Assembly (NCBI GenBank): GCA_964036315.1 | Contig: OZ038507.1 | Location: forward strand, 59,610,502-59,674,501 | DNA: 64,000 bases | Source: Acanthosepion esculentum | Taxonomy: Eukaryota > Mollusca > Cephalopoda > Sepiida > Sepiidae | Direction of reading: 5' to 3' | Shown here: positions 56,416 through 64,000 of the stretch, piece after piece | Position numbering within the stretch: the first letter of the stretch is position 1 | Layout: each line of letters starts with the position of its first letter | Translations under genes and position numbers: made by a program | Notes under the pieces: generated by a model | Databases searched by the model: none | What the model was told of the DNA's origin: nothing | Seen by the model: only the letters and a program-made list of their open reading frames with translations

Positions 56416-56710
56416 AAAAAATACAGTTATAATTAACATCAGAAAGAGATAGTTAAAATACCTTGGACGCATAATGAGGAAAGAGAGCTTGGCGAATTTG
56501 ACACTGATAAGACATATTGGATGTAAGAAATACGAAGAAAAGCAACGGATAACGTACTTGTGCAAAATGGCTGGAATTAACAGGGATTAGGAGAGATAGC
56601 AAAACAGAACAAAACATACAAAGACCAGAATCGCTCAGGATGTTGTGGAGAACTATGATCGATCACGACCTAAAGGCACGCCAGACAGAGAAGACGAAGC
56701 CAGACCTTAG
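56416..56710 (+). pseudogene. LINE 3'-end module, family L-WFYR
   Basis: ATACCTTGGACGCATAATGAGG, GAGAGCTTGGCGAATTTG, ACAAAGACCAGAATCG and GTTGTGGAGAACTATGATCG keep the module order. Heavily mutated. Confidence 0.72.
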
Positions 56711-57083
56711 TAAATAAATCTATGTATTCTCGTTGTGCAACTGGAGATGTGTCTGTAGTAGCAGTTAAAATAGTCGCCAATGCGGAAAAAAAAGCACTGA
56801 GGGAAGAAGGGACCCCGTGTTCAGCGCAGACGGTCTACGCGAGCATGACGTGTGTGAATGCTTGTGTACGCGTGTGCGTTCGCGTCTCGTTGCGTGTGTA
56901 CGCTCGTGGATACTCGCGTGTGTACCCGTGTCTTTTAAGGAAAGCCTTGTTGGCTGGAAACACACTTATACGCTCGCTATTTTCAGAGAGCGCCATCATC
57001 AGCTAACAAAACATGGACGACAACCAGCAGGAGGAGCCGAGTCGGGTGAGATAGGAGTTTAGACAGATAGCTGAGAGGACACT
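56711..57083. other. no recognised gene
   Basis: Includes an alternating GTGTGYACGCGTGTG-like stretch (56838-56935). Short overlapping frames with no domain. Confidence 0.45.
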
Positions 57084-57084
57084 G

Positions 57085-57150
<66 letters not shown>

Positions 57151-57196
57151 GTAGAAAGAAAGGGAGAAAGAAAGGGAGAAAGAAAGAAAGAAAGGG

Positions 57197-57242
<46 letters not shown>

Positions 57243-57276
57243 GGAGAAAGAAAGAAAGAAAGGGAGAAAGAAAGGG

Positions 57277-57314
<38 letters not shown>

Positions 57315-57385
57315 GGAGAAAGAAAGAAAGAAAGAAAGGGAGAAAGAAAGGGAGAAAGAAAGAAAGAAAGAAAGAAAGGGAGAAA
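57084..57385. repeat. (GAAA)n tract with GGGAGAAA variants
   Basis: About 300 bp of GAAA units with regular AGGGAGAAAG interruptions. It is purine-only on the plus strand, the mirror image in composition of the pyrimidine tract that follows. Confidence 0.97.
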
Positions 57386-57536
57386 GGATGACAGATAGAC
57401 AGACAGATATATAGATAGATAGATAATTACAAACTCTTGATAATCATCGATTTCACATTCATATTCCATCATTATTACAGACGATTTTCATTGATTCTTT
57501 ATCTTTTCTCTGTTGATCTGGCTACCGATCAATCGA
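57386..57536. other. spacer with (GATA)n
   Basis: AGACAGACAGATATATAGATAGATAGATAA then unique sequence. Confidence 0.6.
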
Positions 57537-58205
57537 TACAGATCTTCCCTTCTTTCTTTCATTCTTTCGTCGTTTCCTTCCTTCCTTCCTTTCTTTCTTT
57601 GTCTCTCTTATAGCTTTTCCTTCTTTCTGAGGCTTTCTTTCTTTTTTCTCTCATATCGTTTCTTTCCTTCCTTTCGTTCTTTTTCTCTCTCATTGTTTTT
57701 TTCTTCCTTTCTTAGCCTTTCTTTCTTTCTTTCTTTCTTATTTTCTTTCTTTCTTCTATCATCGTTTATTTCCTTCCATTCGTTCTTTTTCTCTCTCATT
57801 GTTTTTTCTTTCTTTCCTAGCCTTTATTTATTTATTTATTTCCTTCTTTCTTTTTCTTTCTTTCTTTCTTTCTTACGTTTTCTTTCTTCTGTTTCTTTCT
57901 TTCATTCTTTCTTTCTTAGCCTTTATTTCTTTCTTTCTTTTTTGTTTTCTTTCTTTCTTCTATCATCGTTTCTTTCCTTCCATTCGTTCTTTTTCTCTCT
58001 CCTTGACTTTTCTTTCTTTCCTAGCCTTTCTTACTTTCATTCTTTTTTCCTCTCATCGTTTCTTTCCTTCTTTATTAGTTTTTCTTTCTTCCTTTCGCAT
58101 AGTTTTTTCCTTCTTTCTTACCCTATTTTGCTTTCTTTGTTATCGCTTACTTTCTTATTTCTTAGGCTTCTATCTTTCTTTCTCTTTAGCGCCCATCGAT
58201 TTTTA

Positions 58206-58255
<50 letters not shown>

Positions 58256-58710
58256 TTCTTTCTTCCACATGGGCCCTTTCCTTTTTAGCCTTTCTTTCTT
58301 TCTTTCTTTCTTTCTTTCCACTTATCGATTCTTTCTTTTTCTTTCTTTGTTTAATTTTTATTTATTTCTTCTTTCTACTTTCTTTCGTTCGTCCCACGTC
58401 TATCTAACATTCGCCATCTTCTTTCTTTCTTTTTTACTTTCTTTCTTCGTTCTCTCATCGTTTCTTTCCTTCCTTTCTTTCTTTTTCTCTCTCATTGTTT
58501 TTTTCTTTCTTAGCCTTTATTTCTCTCTTTCATTTTTCTCTTATCGTTCCCTTCCTTCCTTTTTAGTTTTTTTCCTTCTTTCTTACCCTATTTTTCATTC
58601 TTTGATATCGCTTAATTCCTTCCTTTTTTGTCTTTCTTTCTTCCACATAGCTCCTTTCCTTTTTAGTCTTTCTTTCTTTCTTTTTTCTTTCTTTCTTTCT
58701 TTCTTCTCAC
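57537..58710. repeat. ~1.2-kb polypyrimidine tract
   Basis: TTTC/CTTT words with interspersed CTCTCATCGTTTCTTTCCTTCC-type segments that recur about every 110-130 bases (57650, 57770, 57965, 58050, 58450), and a (CT)n run at 58209-58248. A 422-codon plus frame made of Phe, Leu and Ser is a compositional by-product. Confidence 0.95.
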
Positions 58711-58950
58711 TCCTGTCTAACATTCTCTACCCTCTTTTTCTATTTCTACTGCAACAACGCATAAAGCGTATATGTTTGTAATAACGATTGTCGTCTTCTT
58801 CTCATTACGTTCTTCTTTTCGTTTAAGACTCACTTTTCTCTTACAGATCTCAATTTCTTTTTCTTTCTTTTATCTGTTTATCCATCTGCCGGTCGCCTTA
58901 GGCTGTAATTGTTAAAAACTTCTCCCAAGCCAAGTGTTAGACACATATAT
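58711..58950. other. no feature seen
   Basis: Pyrimidine-rich spacer with no array. Confidence 0.5.
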
Positions 58951-58951
58951 A

Positions 58952-59531
58952 CCGGGTGTAACATTAAATTTCTTTAAATCGCGTAACAGCGTAATTGGCC
59001 ATCCGACAAAATATTTAGTATCTAAAAAAAAAACACTAAACTAATTGAGTTTACAGATAAGACGTTTAGCCATCTTGACACCATTTTTCGTAAGAATAAC
59101 TAAAAAACCTTATTTAGCTAAAAAGTGAACAGGTTAAAATCTTTTTGGGTTATCACCATTACGTCGCCAAAATGAGCAGTGGTGAGAGGGAAAAGATCAT
59201 TCAGGCCTTCAGTTATAGTACCAACATTCATACTCTGGCTTCCATCTTCAAAGTCCATTCACGAACCATCAATAGAACAGTGAATAAGTTTTAAAAAGAG
59301 GGAACAGTAGAGAGGAAAGTTGAGCATGAGGCCACAACAAGAAGAGGGATTTCAACTTCGAGCTAAATACATTCTTATTGCTCAAATGGAGTCTAATAGT
59401 GTTATAAAACCCCAAGGAGAATTCCAGGAGGATTATCTTTAATCATTTATAAGATACAACGGTTCAAATCTCAATCTAACAATGAGACAATTTTGCTGTT
59501 ACACCATTTGGACAATTTTGCTGTTACACAC

Positions 59532-59533
<2 letters not shown>
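58952..59533 (+). mobile_element. short mariner-type element keeping the transposase N-terminus
   Basis: The ends CCGGGTGTAACATTAAAT and TTTTGCTGTTACACACGG are imperfect inverted repeats bounded by TA (58950-58951, 59534-59535). The right end is doubled (GTTACACCATTTGGACAATTTTGCTGTTACAC). Inside, 59172-59294 encodes MSSGEREKIIQAFSYSTNIH and FKVHSRTINRTVNKF before a stop, then KEGTVERKVEH. This is a helix-turn-helix DNA-binding domain of a Tc1/mariner transposase. The catalytic part is deleted. Confidence 0.85.

Positions 59534-59598
<65 letters not shown>
59534..59598. repeat. (AT)n-(GT)n microsatellite
   Basis: AT units to 59588, GT to 59598, again starting at the TA duplication of a mariner derivative. 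Confidence 0.96.
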
Positions 59599-59654
59599 AA
59601 TTAAGTAATTCATCGAGTCTGAAACCTCAACAGAATGCTGAAAGCACTGTCACA

Positions 59655-59714
59655 GAATGCAGAAAGCACTGGACGGCCGTTTCGTCCTATATTTGGGACT
59701 CATCAGCAGTGCGC
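59655..59714 (-). ncRNA. type I hammerhead ribozyme, inverted copy
   Basis: Minus strand from 59712: GCACTG, CTGATGA, GTCC-loop-GGAC, GAAAC, GGCCGTC, CAGTGC. The core is identical to the plus-strand copy. The outer part of stem I is lost (TATAGC cannot pair with GCATTC), so activity may be reduced. Confidence 0.85.
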
Positions 59715-59744
59715 TATATCGAGTCTGATTTGCTACCTCTTCGT

Positions 59745-59815
59745 CACCGAGGCCCGTAGAACAGTTGGTAGGGTGTTCGCTTGACAACCTAACTGTCATT
59801 GTTTCAATTCTCGGT
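59745..59815 (+). other. tRNA-like segment (pol III promoter-like) of the ribozyme retroposon
   Basis: GGCCCGTAGAACAGTTGGTAGGGTG resembles the start and D arm of a tRNA (A box TAGAACAGTTGG, family form TRGCTCAGTTGG). TTGTTTCAATTCTCGG occupies the B-box place. Arms are partly mispaired. It is likely a decayed internal promoter and not a tRNA gene. Confidence 0.7.
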
Positions 59816-59818
59816 AGT

Positions 59819-59882
59819 GGATGCGCACTGCTGATGAGTCCCAAATATAGGACGAAACGGCCGTCCAGTGCTTTCTGCATTC
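59819..59882 (+). ncRNA. type I hammerhead ribozyme
   Basis: A self-cleaving RNA motif with all core elements in place. Core CTGATGA (59831-59837), stem II GTCC/GGAC (59838-59841, 59850-59853) with loop CAAATATA, GAAA (59854-59857), and a minimal stem III of A-T and C-G closing GGCC. The cleavage triplet is GTC (59863-59865). Stem I is GCACTG/CAGTGC (59825-59830, 59866-59871), then an internal loop TTTCT and an outer helix GGATGC/GCATTC with one G-T pair. Predicted cleavage is after 59865. The short stem III and the loop layout closely follow the Schistosoma type (GTCCCAAATAGGACGAAACG). Confidence 0.93.
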
Positions 59883-59965
59883 TGTGACAGTGCTTTCAGC
59901 ATTCTATTGAGGTTTCAGACTCGATGAATTACTTAATTACATTTATCAAATCCTCCTAATTATTA

Positions 59966-59967
<2 letters not shown>

Positions 59968-60032
<65 letters not shown>
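59968..60032. repeat. (AT)n microsatellite
   Basis: About 32 AT units. Confidence 0.97.
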
Positions 60033-60034
<2 letters not shown>

Positions 60035-60334
60035 TTGGAAACAGGAAATTTTGAATCTATATGTGCGTTTAAAACTCAGTAAATTTAAAAATAAGTTATT
60101 CCAAAATTCGCTTGAAGATGAAACAGAACTAATGCTTTTAATTTAATTATATAATTAAATTTGAATTTTTAACTTCAGTTTTTGAAACATGGTTATTACT
60201 GTGTAGCGAAGAAACCATATTTTAAATCAGTAAATTTATAATATGTATGCTATGCAAATTTACATTGAGCACTGTTTTGTAAAAATAAAAAAAATATCAA
60301 TAAGAACACCGGATTATATACCTTAATGTTCTTT

Positions 60335-60338
<4 letters not shown>
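60033..60338. other. no gene seen
   Basis: AT-rich DNA, possibly the upstream part of repeat R4. Confidence 0.5.

Positions 60339-60390
<52 letters not shown>
60339..60390. repeat. (AT)n microsatellite
   Basis: About 26 AT units. Confidence 0.97.
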
Positions 60391-60393
<3 letters not shown>

Positions 60394-60875
60394 GTAACGG
60401 TATATAATTTTTTTTACATATCTAGAGCAATACCGGGGTAAAAGATGAATGACAAAGTTGAAAAAGTTTTCTTGTGACGCGTTTCGTTCTTTATAACTTT
60501 CGGGATAAATTTGTTATGTTCGTGTAATTGCGCATGTGCACGAACGAGGGATGCTGGGAATTTTTTTTTTTTAATCAAGCCGCTTTCATTCAGATTCTTT
60601 TTAATTCCATCACTTTTGATAGTCGATATCGCACACTGTGATAATAGAAGTTCTGCCAGGAATGGTGAAATGTTGTAAGAGAAAGGCCAGGGTTGCAAAT
60701 GTACTGCATATGATCTCAGTATCAAAGGCACTCTCTAGGCATTTTTCTTCGGGGTGAATTGTTAGTCGGATAGAGTCGTAAAAGACAAAACGAATCACAA
60801 GAATATTTTTTTATCCACTTTGTCATACACCTCCAAAGAAAAGCAATACCAAAGTTTTAAAATATATTTAAAAAA
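60391..60875. other. unassigned; minus-strand frames of 62 and 105 codons
   Basis: The frame 60610-60798 (minus) begins MIRFVFYDSIRLTIHPEEKC and continues with LESAFDTEIICSTFATLAFL; it is non-repetitive in composition. A second frame overlaps it (60414-60731). I recognise neither. Either could be a host exon or an old element. Confidence 0.3.
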
Positions 60876-61600
60876 AACAAATGAAAAATCTGTCTTGAAG
60901 CGTTGATTTTAGTTCTAATTTCGAGCTAAGAGATTAAATGTAACATTTTTAATAAGCAAATTACTGTACAGTGTGTGGTCTGAAAGTCTTGTCACCCCCT
61001 ACTTCTTAGGCGATTGTAGTCCAGATCCCACCATCTCTTCACAGATATCCCTTTACGTTGAGGCTCGTCTTGTTCTCGGTTTGGCCTTAATTGATTCCGT
61101 GAGAAGAAATTTATGTTCCCATCGCAGCATCGTCCTCCTCAGAAGAGACGGTTTGCCGAATCTTGCAGTGAAGTCATGTCGCAAATCCTCCATACTCTTG
61201 CCAGAATTCACACGATCATTTGTCCATACACTAACAAGCAGCCTCTCTTCCAAACTCGAGAAACTCGTGTCAGCCATCTGAAATAGAAATTTATATTATG
61301 AAGGGGTGACGAGACGTTCGAACCTCTCTGTATTTCAAAAACTAATTGAAATTGACTGGAATTCTTTTTTTTTTTTTCAATCGTTAAAATTCAAAAAAGA
61401 AATCAGCTATATTAGCGAATCTGTGAAGAACAAAGAAATTTTTAACCGAAATTTTGAACGTTATAAATTTTAGTAATCAAAAAATAATTTGCTTTTCCGA
61501 TCAATAATAACATAGATTTCGACCATAAAACTTTTTTTATCAATTCTGAGGCATTTTTCGTCATGTATGCTCATTTTTTAGCGAATCTTTGGAAGTACGT
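60876..61600 (+). repeat. dispersed repeat R4, copy carrying an insertion
   Basis: Flanks (60880-60968 and 61331-61560) match 21020-21190 and 22325-22450: AATGAAAAATCTGTCTTGAAGCG, AATTTCGAGCTAAGAG, then TTTCAAAAACTAATTGAAATTGAC. The middle is interrupted by the element at 60969. Confidence 0.75.
60969..61330 (-). mobile_element. short mariner-type element nested in R4
   Basis: 362 bp. Ends CAGTGTGTGGTCTGAAAGTC and its imperfect complement at the right (GACGTTCGAACCTCTCTG), both with inner TGTCACCCC/GGGGTGACG, and TA at 60967-60968 and 61331-61332. Minus strand 61277-61053 encodes 74 codons, MADTSFSSLEERLLVSVWTN, with a SMEDLRHDFTARFGKPSLLRRTMLR helix-turn-helix of the kind at the start of some mariner-type transposases (RF-RPPPSRRTI). 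The catalytic part is deleted. Confidence 0.87.
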
Positions 61601-61607
61601 ATAGATA

Positions 61608-62020
61608 TACAGTACTCGGCAAAAAAAAAAAAAATGGCGGCCCCCATAGAAAGTCGATTTTTGTATTTTTATCAAGACAAGACAGTAATAGAATTCATTT
61701 ATTAAAACATGGTATTAATACAGGTATCTACATTATACAAATTAAAAATGATTTAGTGTTTTGTTGGGTAACCTTTTGCTTTAATAACGGCCTTAATTCT
61801 ACTTGGTATGCTATAGACTAAATTCATTAGTAACTCAACGTCCTTCGCCAAATTTTTCCAGAATATCTTTAATTTACGAAAAAGTTCTTCTGTGTTAACT
61901 TTTCTATTACGAGCACGCTTGTCTATTATCGGTTTTCAATTGGGTTAAGGTCAGGACTCACTTACTAAAGAATTTAGTCTATAGCATGCAACGAAGAATT
62001 AAAGCCGTTATATACATATC
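61608..62020 (-). mobile_element. Tc1-type element fragment, C-terminus, rearranged
   Basis: The end CAGTACTCGGCAAAAAAAAA (61612) looks like a Tc1 terminus. On the minus strand (61955-61760) lies a broken transposase end: PDLNPIEN, then LRKLKIFWKNLAK-like sense and a final AKGYPTKH. A short piece of the same region (NLVYSM--RIKAVI) reappears on the plus strand at 61970-62010, so the element has been rearranged as an inverted pair. Confidence 0.75.
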
Positions 62021-62068
62021 CATATTTTTTCTTTATTTTCCTATCGTTCGTTTTGCGAAAACACACAC

Positions 62069-62069
<1 letters not shown>

Positions 62070-62151
<82 letters not shown>
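62070..62151. repeat. (AT)n microsatellite
   Basis: About 40 AT units. Confidence 0.97.
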
Positions 62152-62153
<2 letters not shown>

Positions 62154-62600
62154 CGTTCTTTTTATAGATACAAATATTTAAGTAAATGCTCTATTTCATA
62201 ATAGACAGTATAAACGACATTTACCGGCCTGAATGCCCCAGAAATTCTCATAGAAAATATACGTCCTCCGGCAGGAATCGAGCCTATATCCTATACGGAA
62301 CCGCGATATAGCCTGACATGCTTTTACCGATTGAGCCACAGAGGAGCGATTCGGTTAGTAAGGTCGATTTACTGTATTTTAACTACAGTCCTCCATGATC
62401 TTCTCTAGAGCAGATATGTACGAGAGAAAATCGTGGAGAATTGTAGTTTAAATACAGTAAAATCGACCTTGCTAACTGTCGGCGGACGTATATTTTCTAT
62501 GAGAATTTCTCGGACATTCAGGCCGGTAAATGTTGTTTAATACTGTTTATTATAAAACAGAGCATTTACTTAAATATTTGTATCTATAAAAAGAACGTAT
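62152..62600. repeat. inverted repeat of SINE-B tails
   Basis: 62152-62275 is the inverted complement of 62481-62600 (ACAGAGCATTTACTTAAATA; GGCCGGTAAATG). An inner pair, 62355-62399 and 62430-62475, also matches (GGTCGATTTACTGTATTTTA / TAAATACAGTAAAATCGACC). A tRNA-like head lies in the left half only. Confidence 0.9.
62262..62347 (-). mobile_element. SINE-B tRNA-like head (copy 2)
   Basis: Minus strand: acceptor TCCTCTG/CGGAGGA (seven paired with one G-T), D arm GCT/AGC around CAATCGGTAAA, loop GGCTATA as in copy 1, a variable-arm region TTCCGTATAGGA, and T arm AGGCTCGATTCCT. Its anticodon stem has decayed (TGTCA/TCGCG). The identical GGCTATA loop shows that the odd loop is a family trait. 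Confidence 0.8.
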
Positions 62601-62645
62601 AACCATAAAAATGTCTTAAAATAATCGACGGACTTTGTCCATTTC

Positions 62646-62700
<55 letters not shown>
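62601..62700. repeat. SINE-B terminal word and (AT)n
   Basis: GACGGACTTTGTCCATTTCAT then about 26 AT units. Confidence 0.95.
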
Positions 62701-62701
<1 letters not shown>

Positions 62702-62727
62702 GTGTGTATTTAGGCAGCATTTTTTCA

Positions 62728-62980
62728 TTAATACATGTTTCATTAAATAATATAGATAAGTGTTGTCTATATATCTTATGTAAGTTTTTTTCATATAGTC
62801 TGATAATCTTAATAACATTATCATTAAACAATGAAAGAAAATCACAATATTGATATCAATATTGTGATTTTCTTTCATTATTTAATGATAATGTTATTAA
62901 GATTATCAGACTATATGAAAAAAACTTACATAAAATATATAGACAACACTTATCTATATTATTTAATGAAACATGTATTA

Positions 62981-62981
<1 letters not shown>
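62728..62981. repeat. 254-bp near-perfect palindrome
   Basis: The centre of symmetry is between 62854 and 62855, in ATTGATATCAAT. Arms extend to TTAATACATGTTTCATTAAA on the left and its complement on the right, with only a few differences (about 62778-62785 and its partner). There is no spacer, so it can form a cruciform. Confidence 0.95.
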
Positions 62982-63025
<44 letters not shown>

Positions 63026-63026
63026 C
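62982..63026. repeat. (AT)n-(GT)n microsatellite
   Basis: AT then GT units at the palindrome's right edge. Confidence 0.95.
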
Positions 63027-63129
63027 GTTCGTGTGTGCTTTCGTAAAACAATCGATAGGAAAATAAAAAAAATAATGTCAACCATTTAAGGTAAGGAATT
63101 TTTTTTAAGTAAAGTGTTCAATGCAATAA

Positions 63130-63420
63130 AATAGCATTAATATTTTTATATAATTTCACCGCAAGCAAGATGATAATGCCACTATGACACAAGAGGTTAC
63201 TGAGTGTGAAAGAATCTGAGAAAGGAACAAAATATTATTATGGAAAGAGAGCAATAAAAGTACAGGAATTAAGGAGACACACGCTGACGAACGATTTTGT
63301 TTTCAAATTTTCGTAAATAAAATTTAACTTCAAAGCACAAAGACGTATAAGCAAGACTAACACTAAAATGTCCGCCATACAATAATGTTGTTAAGAAAGA
63401 ACAAATTTAAAATCAACTGA
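63130..63420 (-). repeat. LINE 3'-tail-like repeat
   Basis: GATAATGCCACTATGACACAAG, GTTACTGAGTGTGAAAGAATCTGAGAAA and TTTTCAAATTTTCGTAAATAAAA parallel 40112-40250 (GATAATGGCACTAAGACGCAAG, GTGAAAGAGAATGAGAAACAG, AAATTTTTGAAGATTGTAAG). Non-coding in this copy. Confidence 0.65.
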
Positions 63421-63699
63421 CGTAAAAATAATCGTTTTTCTTAATATAACGTCTTTTTAGCTGGATATCATATCTGTTTATAAATGCATTTGATTTATCT
63501 CAGCCATGATGTTATATGTCATGTCATTTGAAATTTCTCGGGCACAAAATGAGAAAGGAGGAAAATTTAAAAAAAAACCTAAAGCAATCTCAGCTCCTGC
63601 TTAGAAAACAGCAATGATAATTTTGAAGAAATAACTTTGAATTCCTCAATGAAACATCAAAACCCCATTTTAACTCTGATTCGGTCTGTGAGTTCAATT
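63421..63699. other. no gene seen
   Basis: Spacer; TTTCTCGGGCACAAAATGAG at 63534 is a stray piece of the L-WFYR module. Confidence 0.5.
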
Positions 63700-63795
63700 C
63701 CGGCCAAAGGACCGATTTGGGCCGAAATTCCGATTTGGGCCGAAATTTCAATTTGGGCCGAAATTCCGATTTGTACCAAAATTCCAATTCAGGCG
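63700..63795. repeat. 18-20 bp tandem repeat
   Basis: Four to five units of GATTTGGGCCGAAATTCC. Confidence 0.9.
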
Positions 63796-63920
63796 TAAAA
63801 CTGAGTTCTTGAAATCACAAAATCCATGGAACTTCAACTGAGTTGAGTTTTTCAAATCACAAACTCTTCGGAATTGCAAAACCTTACATTACGAAACCTT
63901 TCACTATAACGCTGATTCCT

Positions 63921-63921
<1 letters not shown>

Positions 63922-64000
<79 letters not shown>
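63922..64000. repeat. (AT)n-(AG)n compound microsatellite, runs off the window
   Basis: AT units to 63960 then AG units to the end. Confidence 0.97.

Larger units (their letters stand above)
59605..59945. mobile_element. hammerhead-ribozyme tRNA retroposon, inverted duplicate
   Basis: The two outer parts (59605-59715 and 59826-59940) are inverted complements. Both contain the ribozyme region and GAGGTTTCAGACTCGATGAATTAC. Between them lies a tRNA-like segment (59745-59815). A plus-strand 22-base duplication of the stem I side (CAGTGCTTTCTGCATTCTGTGA at 59866, again with one change at 59888) follows the ribozyme. The unit recalls small hammerhead-bearing retroposons such as the Schistosoma alpha repeats. 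Confidence 0.87.

Noticed and set aside
57513..58781. A 422-codon open frame
   Set aside because: It is almost only Phe, Leu and Ser from a TTTC-rich tract. The same composition gives long frames at 16475-17627 and on the opposite strand at 57059-57472.

Overview
This window looks like repeat-dominated intergenic or intronic DNA from an animal genome. I found no confident host protein-coding gene. The evidence is eukaryotic throughout: Tc1/mariner elements, LINE and Ty3/gypsy retroelements, tRNA-like and 5S-rRNA-derived SINEs, a hammerhead ribozyme, several Penelope-like relics, long (AT)n arrays and kilobase polypyrimidine tracts. My best guess is a mollusc, possibly a cephalopod. That guess rests on general repeat character and on 5S-like sequence with a molluscan flavour, so it is an inference and not proven.

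Layout. 0-7 kb: a truncated mariner, microsatellite-anchored repeats, LINE 3' fragments, a 4 x 91-bp tandem repeat, two inverted-repeat DNA elements and tRNA-like SINEs. 7-17 kb: a 107-bp tandem array, a 33-bp array, two inverted-end repeats and a long run of tandemly duplicated LINE 3' ends. 16.5-20.3 kb: a polypyrimidine tract, then a 5S-tRNA chimeric SINE split by a Tc1 element, then further tRNA-derived SINEs. 20.7-28.7 kb: AT-rich DNA and an almost complete Ty3/gypsy retrotransposon (22633-27572, minus strand) inserted into an (AT)n array. 28.7-37.6 kb: a small MITE, a full-length but decayed Tc1 element, Penelope-like relics and many (AT)n arrays. 37.6-46.5 kb: mariner and LINE relics and a full-length 5S-tRNA SINE. 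46.5-55 kb: a 1.7-kb satellite of 59-bp units, a pyrimidine minisatellite, 0.3-0.4 kb tandem units, triplicated SINE tails and a 31-bp array. 55-64 kb: LINE 3' ends, GAAA/TTTC tracts, small mariner derivatives, a hammerhead-ribozyme tRNA retroposon (59.6-59.95 kb), large palindromes and more microsatellites.

The elements do not work as a pathway. Their interest lies in nesting and shared ends: a Tc1 inside a SINE, a mariner derivative inside an older repeat whose empty copy is also in the window, gypsy inside (AT)n, and one family whose copies repeatedly end at (AT)n. The most striking items are the well-formed Schistosoma-type hammerhead ribozyme beside a tRNA-like segment, with a second inverted copy, and the 5S-tRNA chimeric SINE present in two independent copies.
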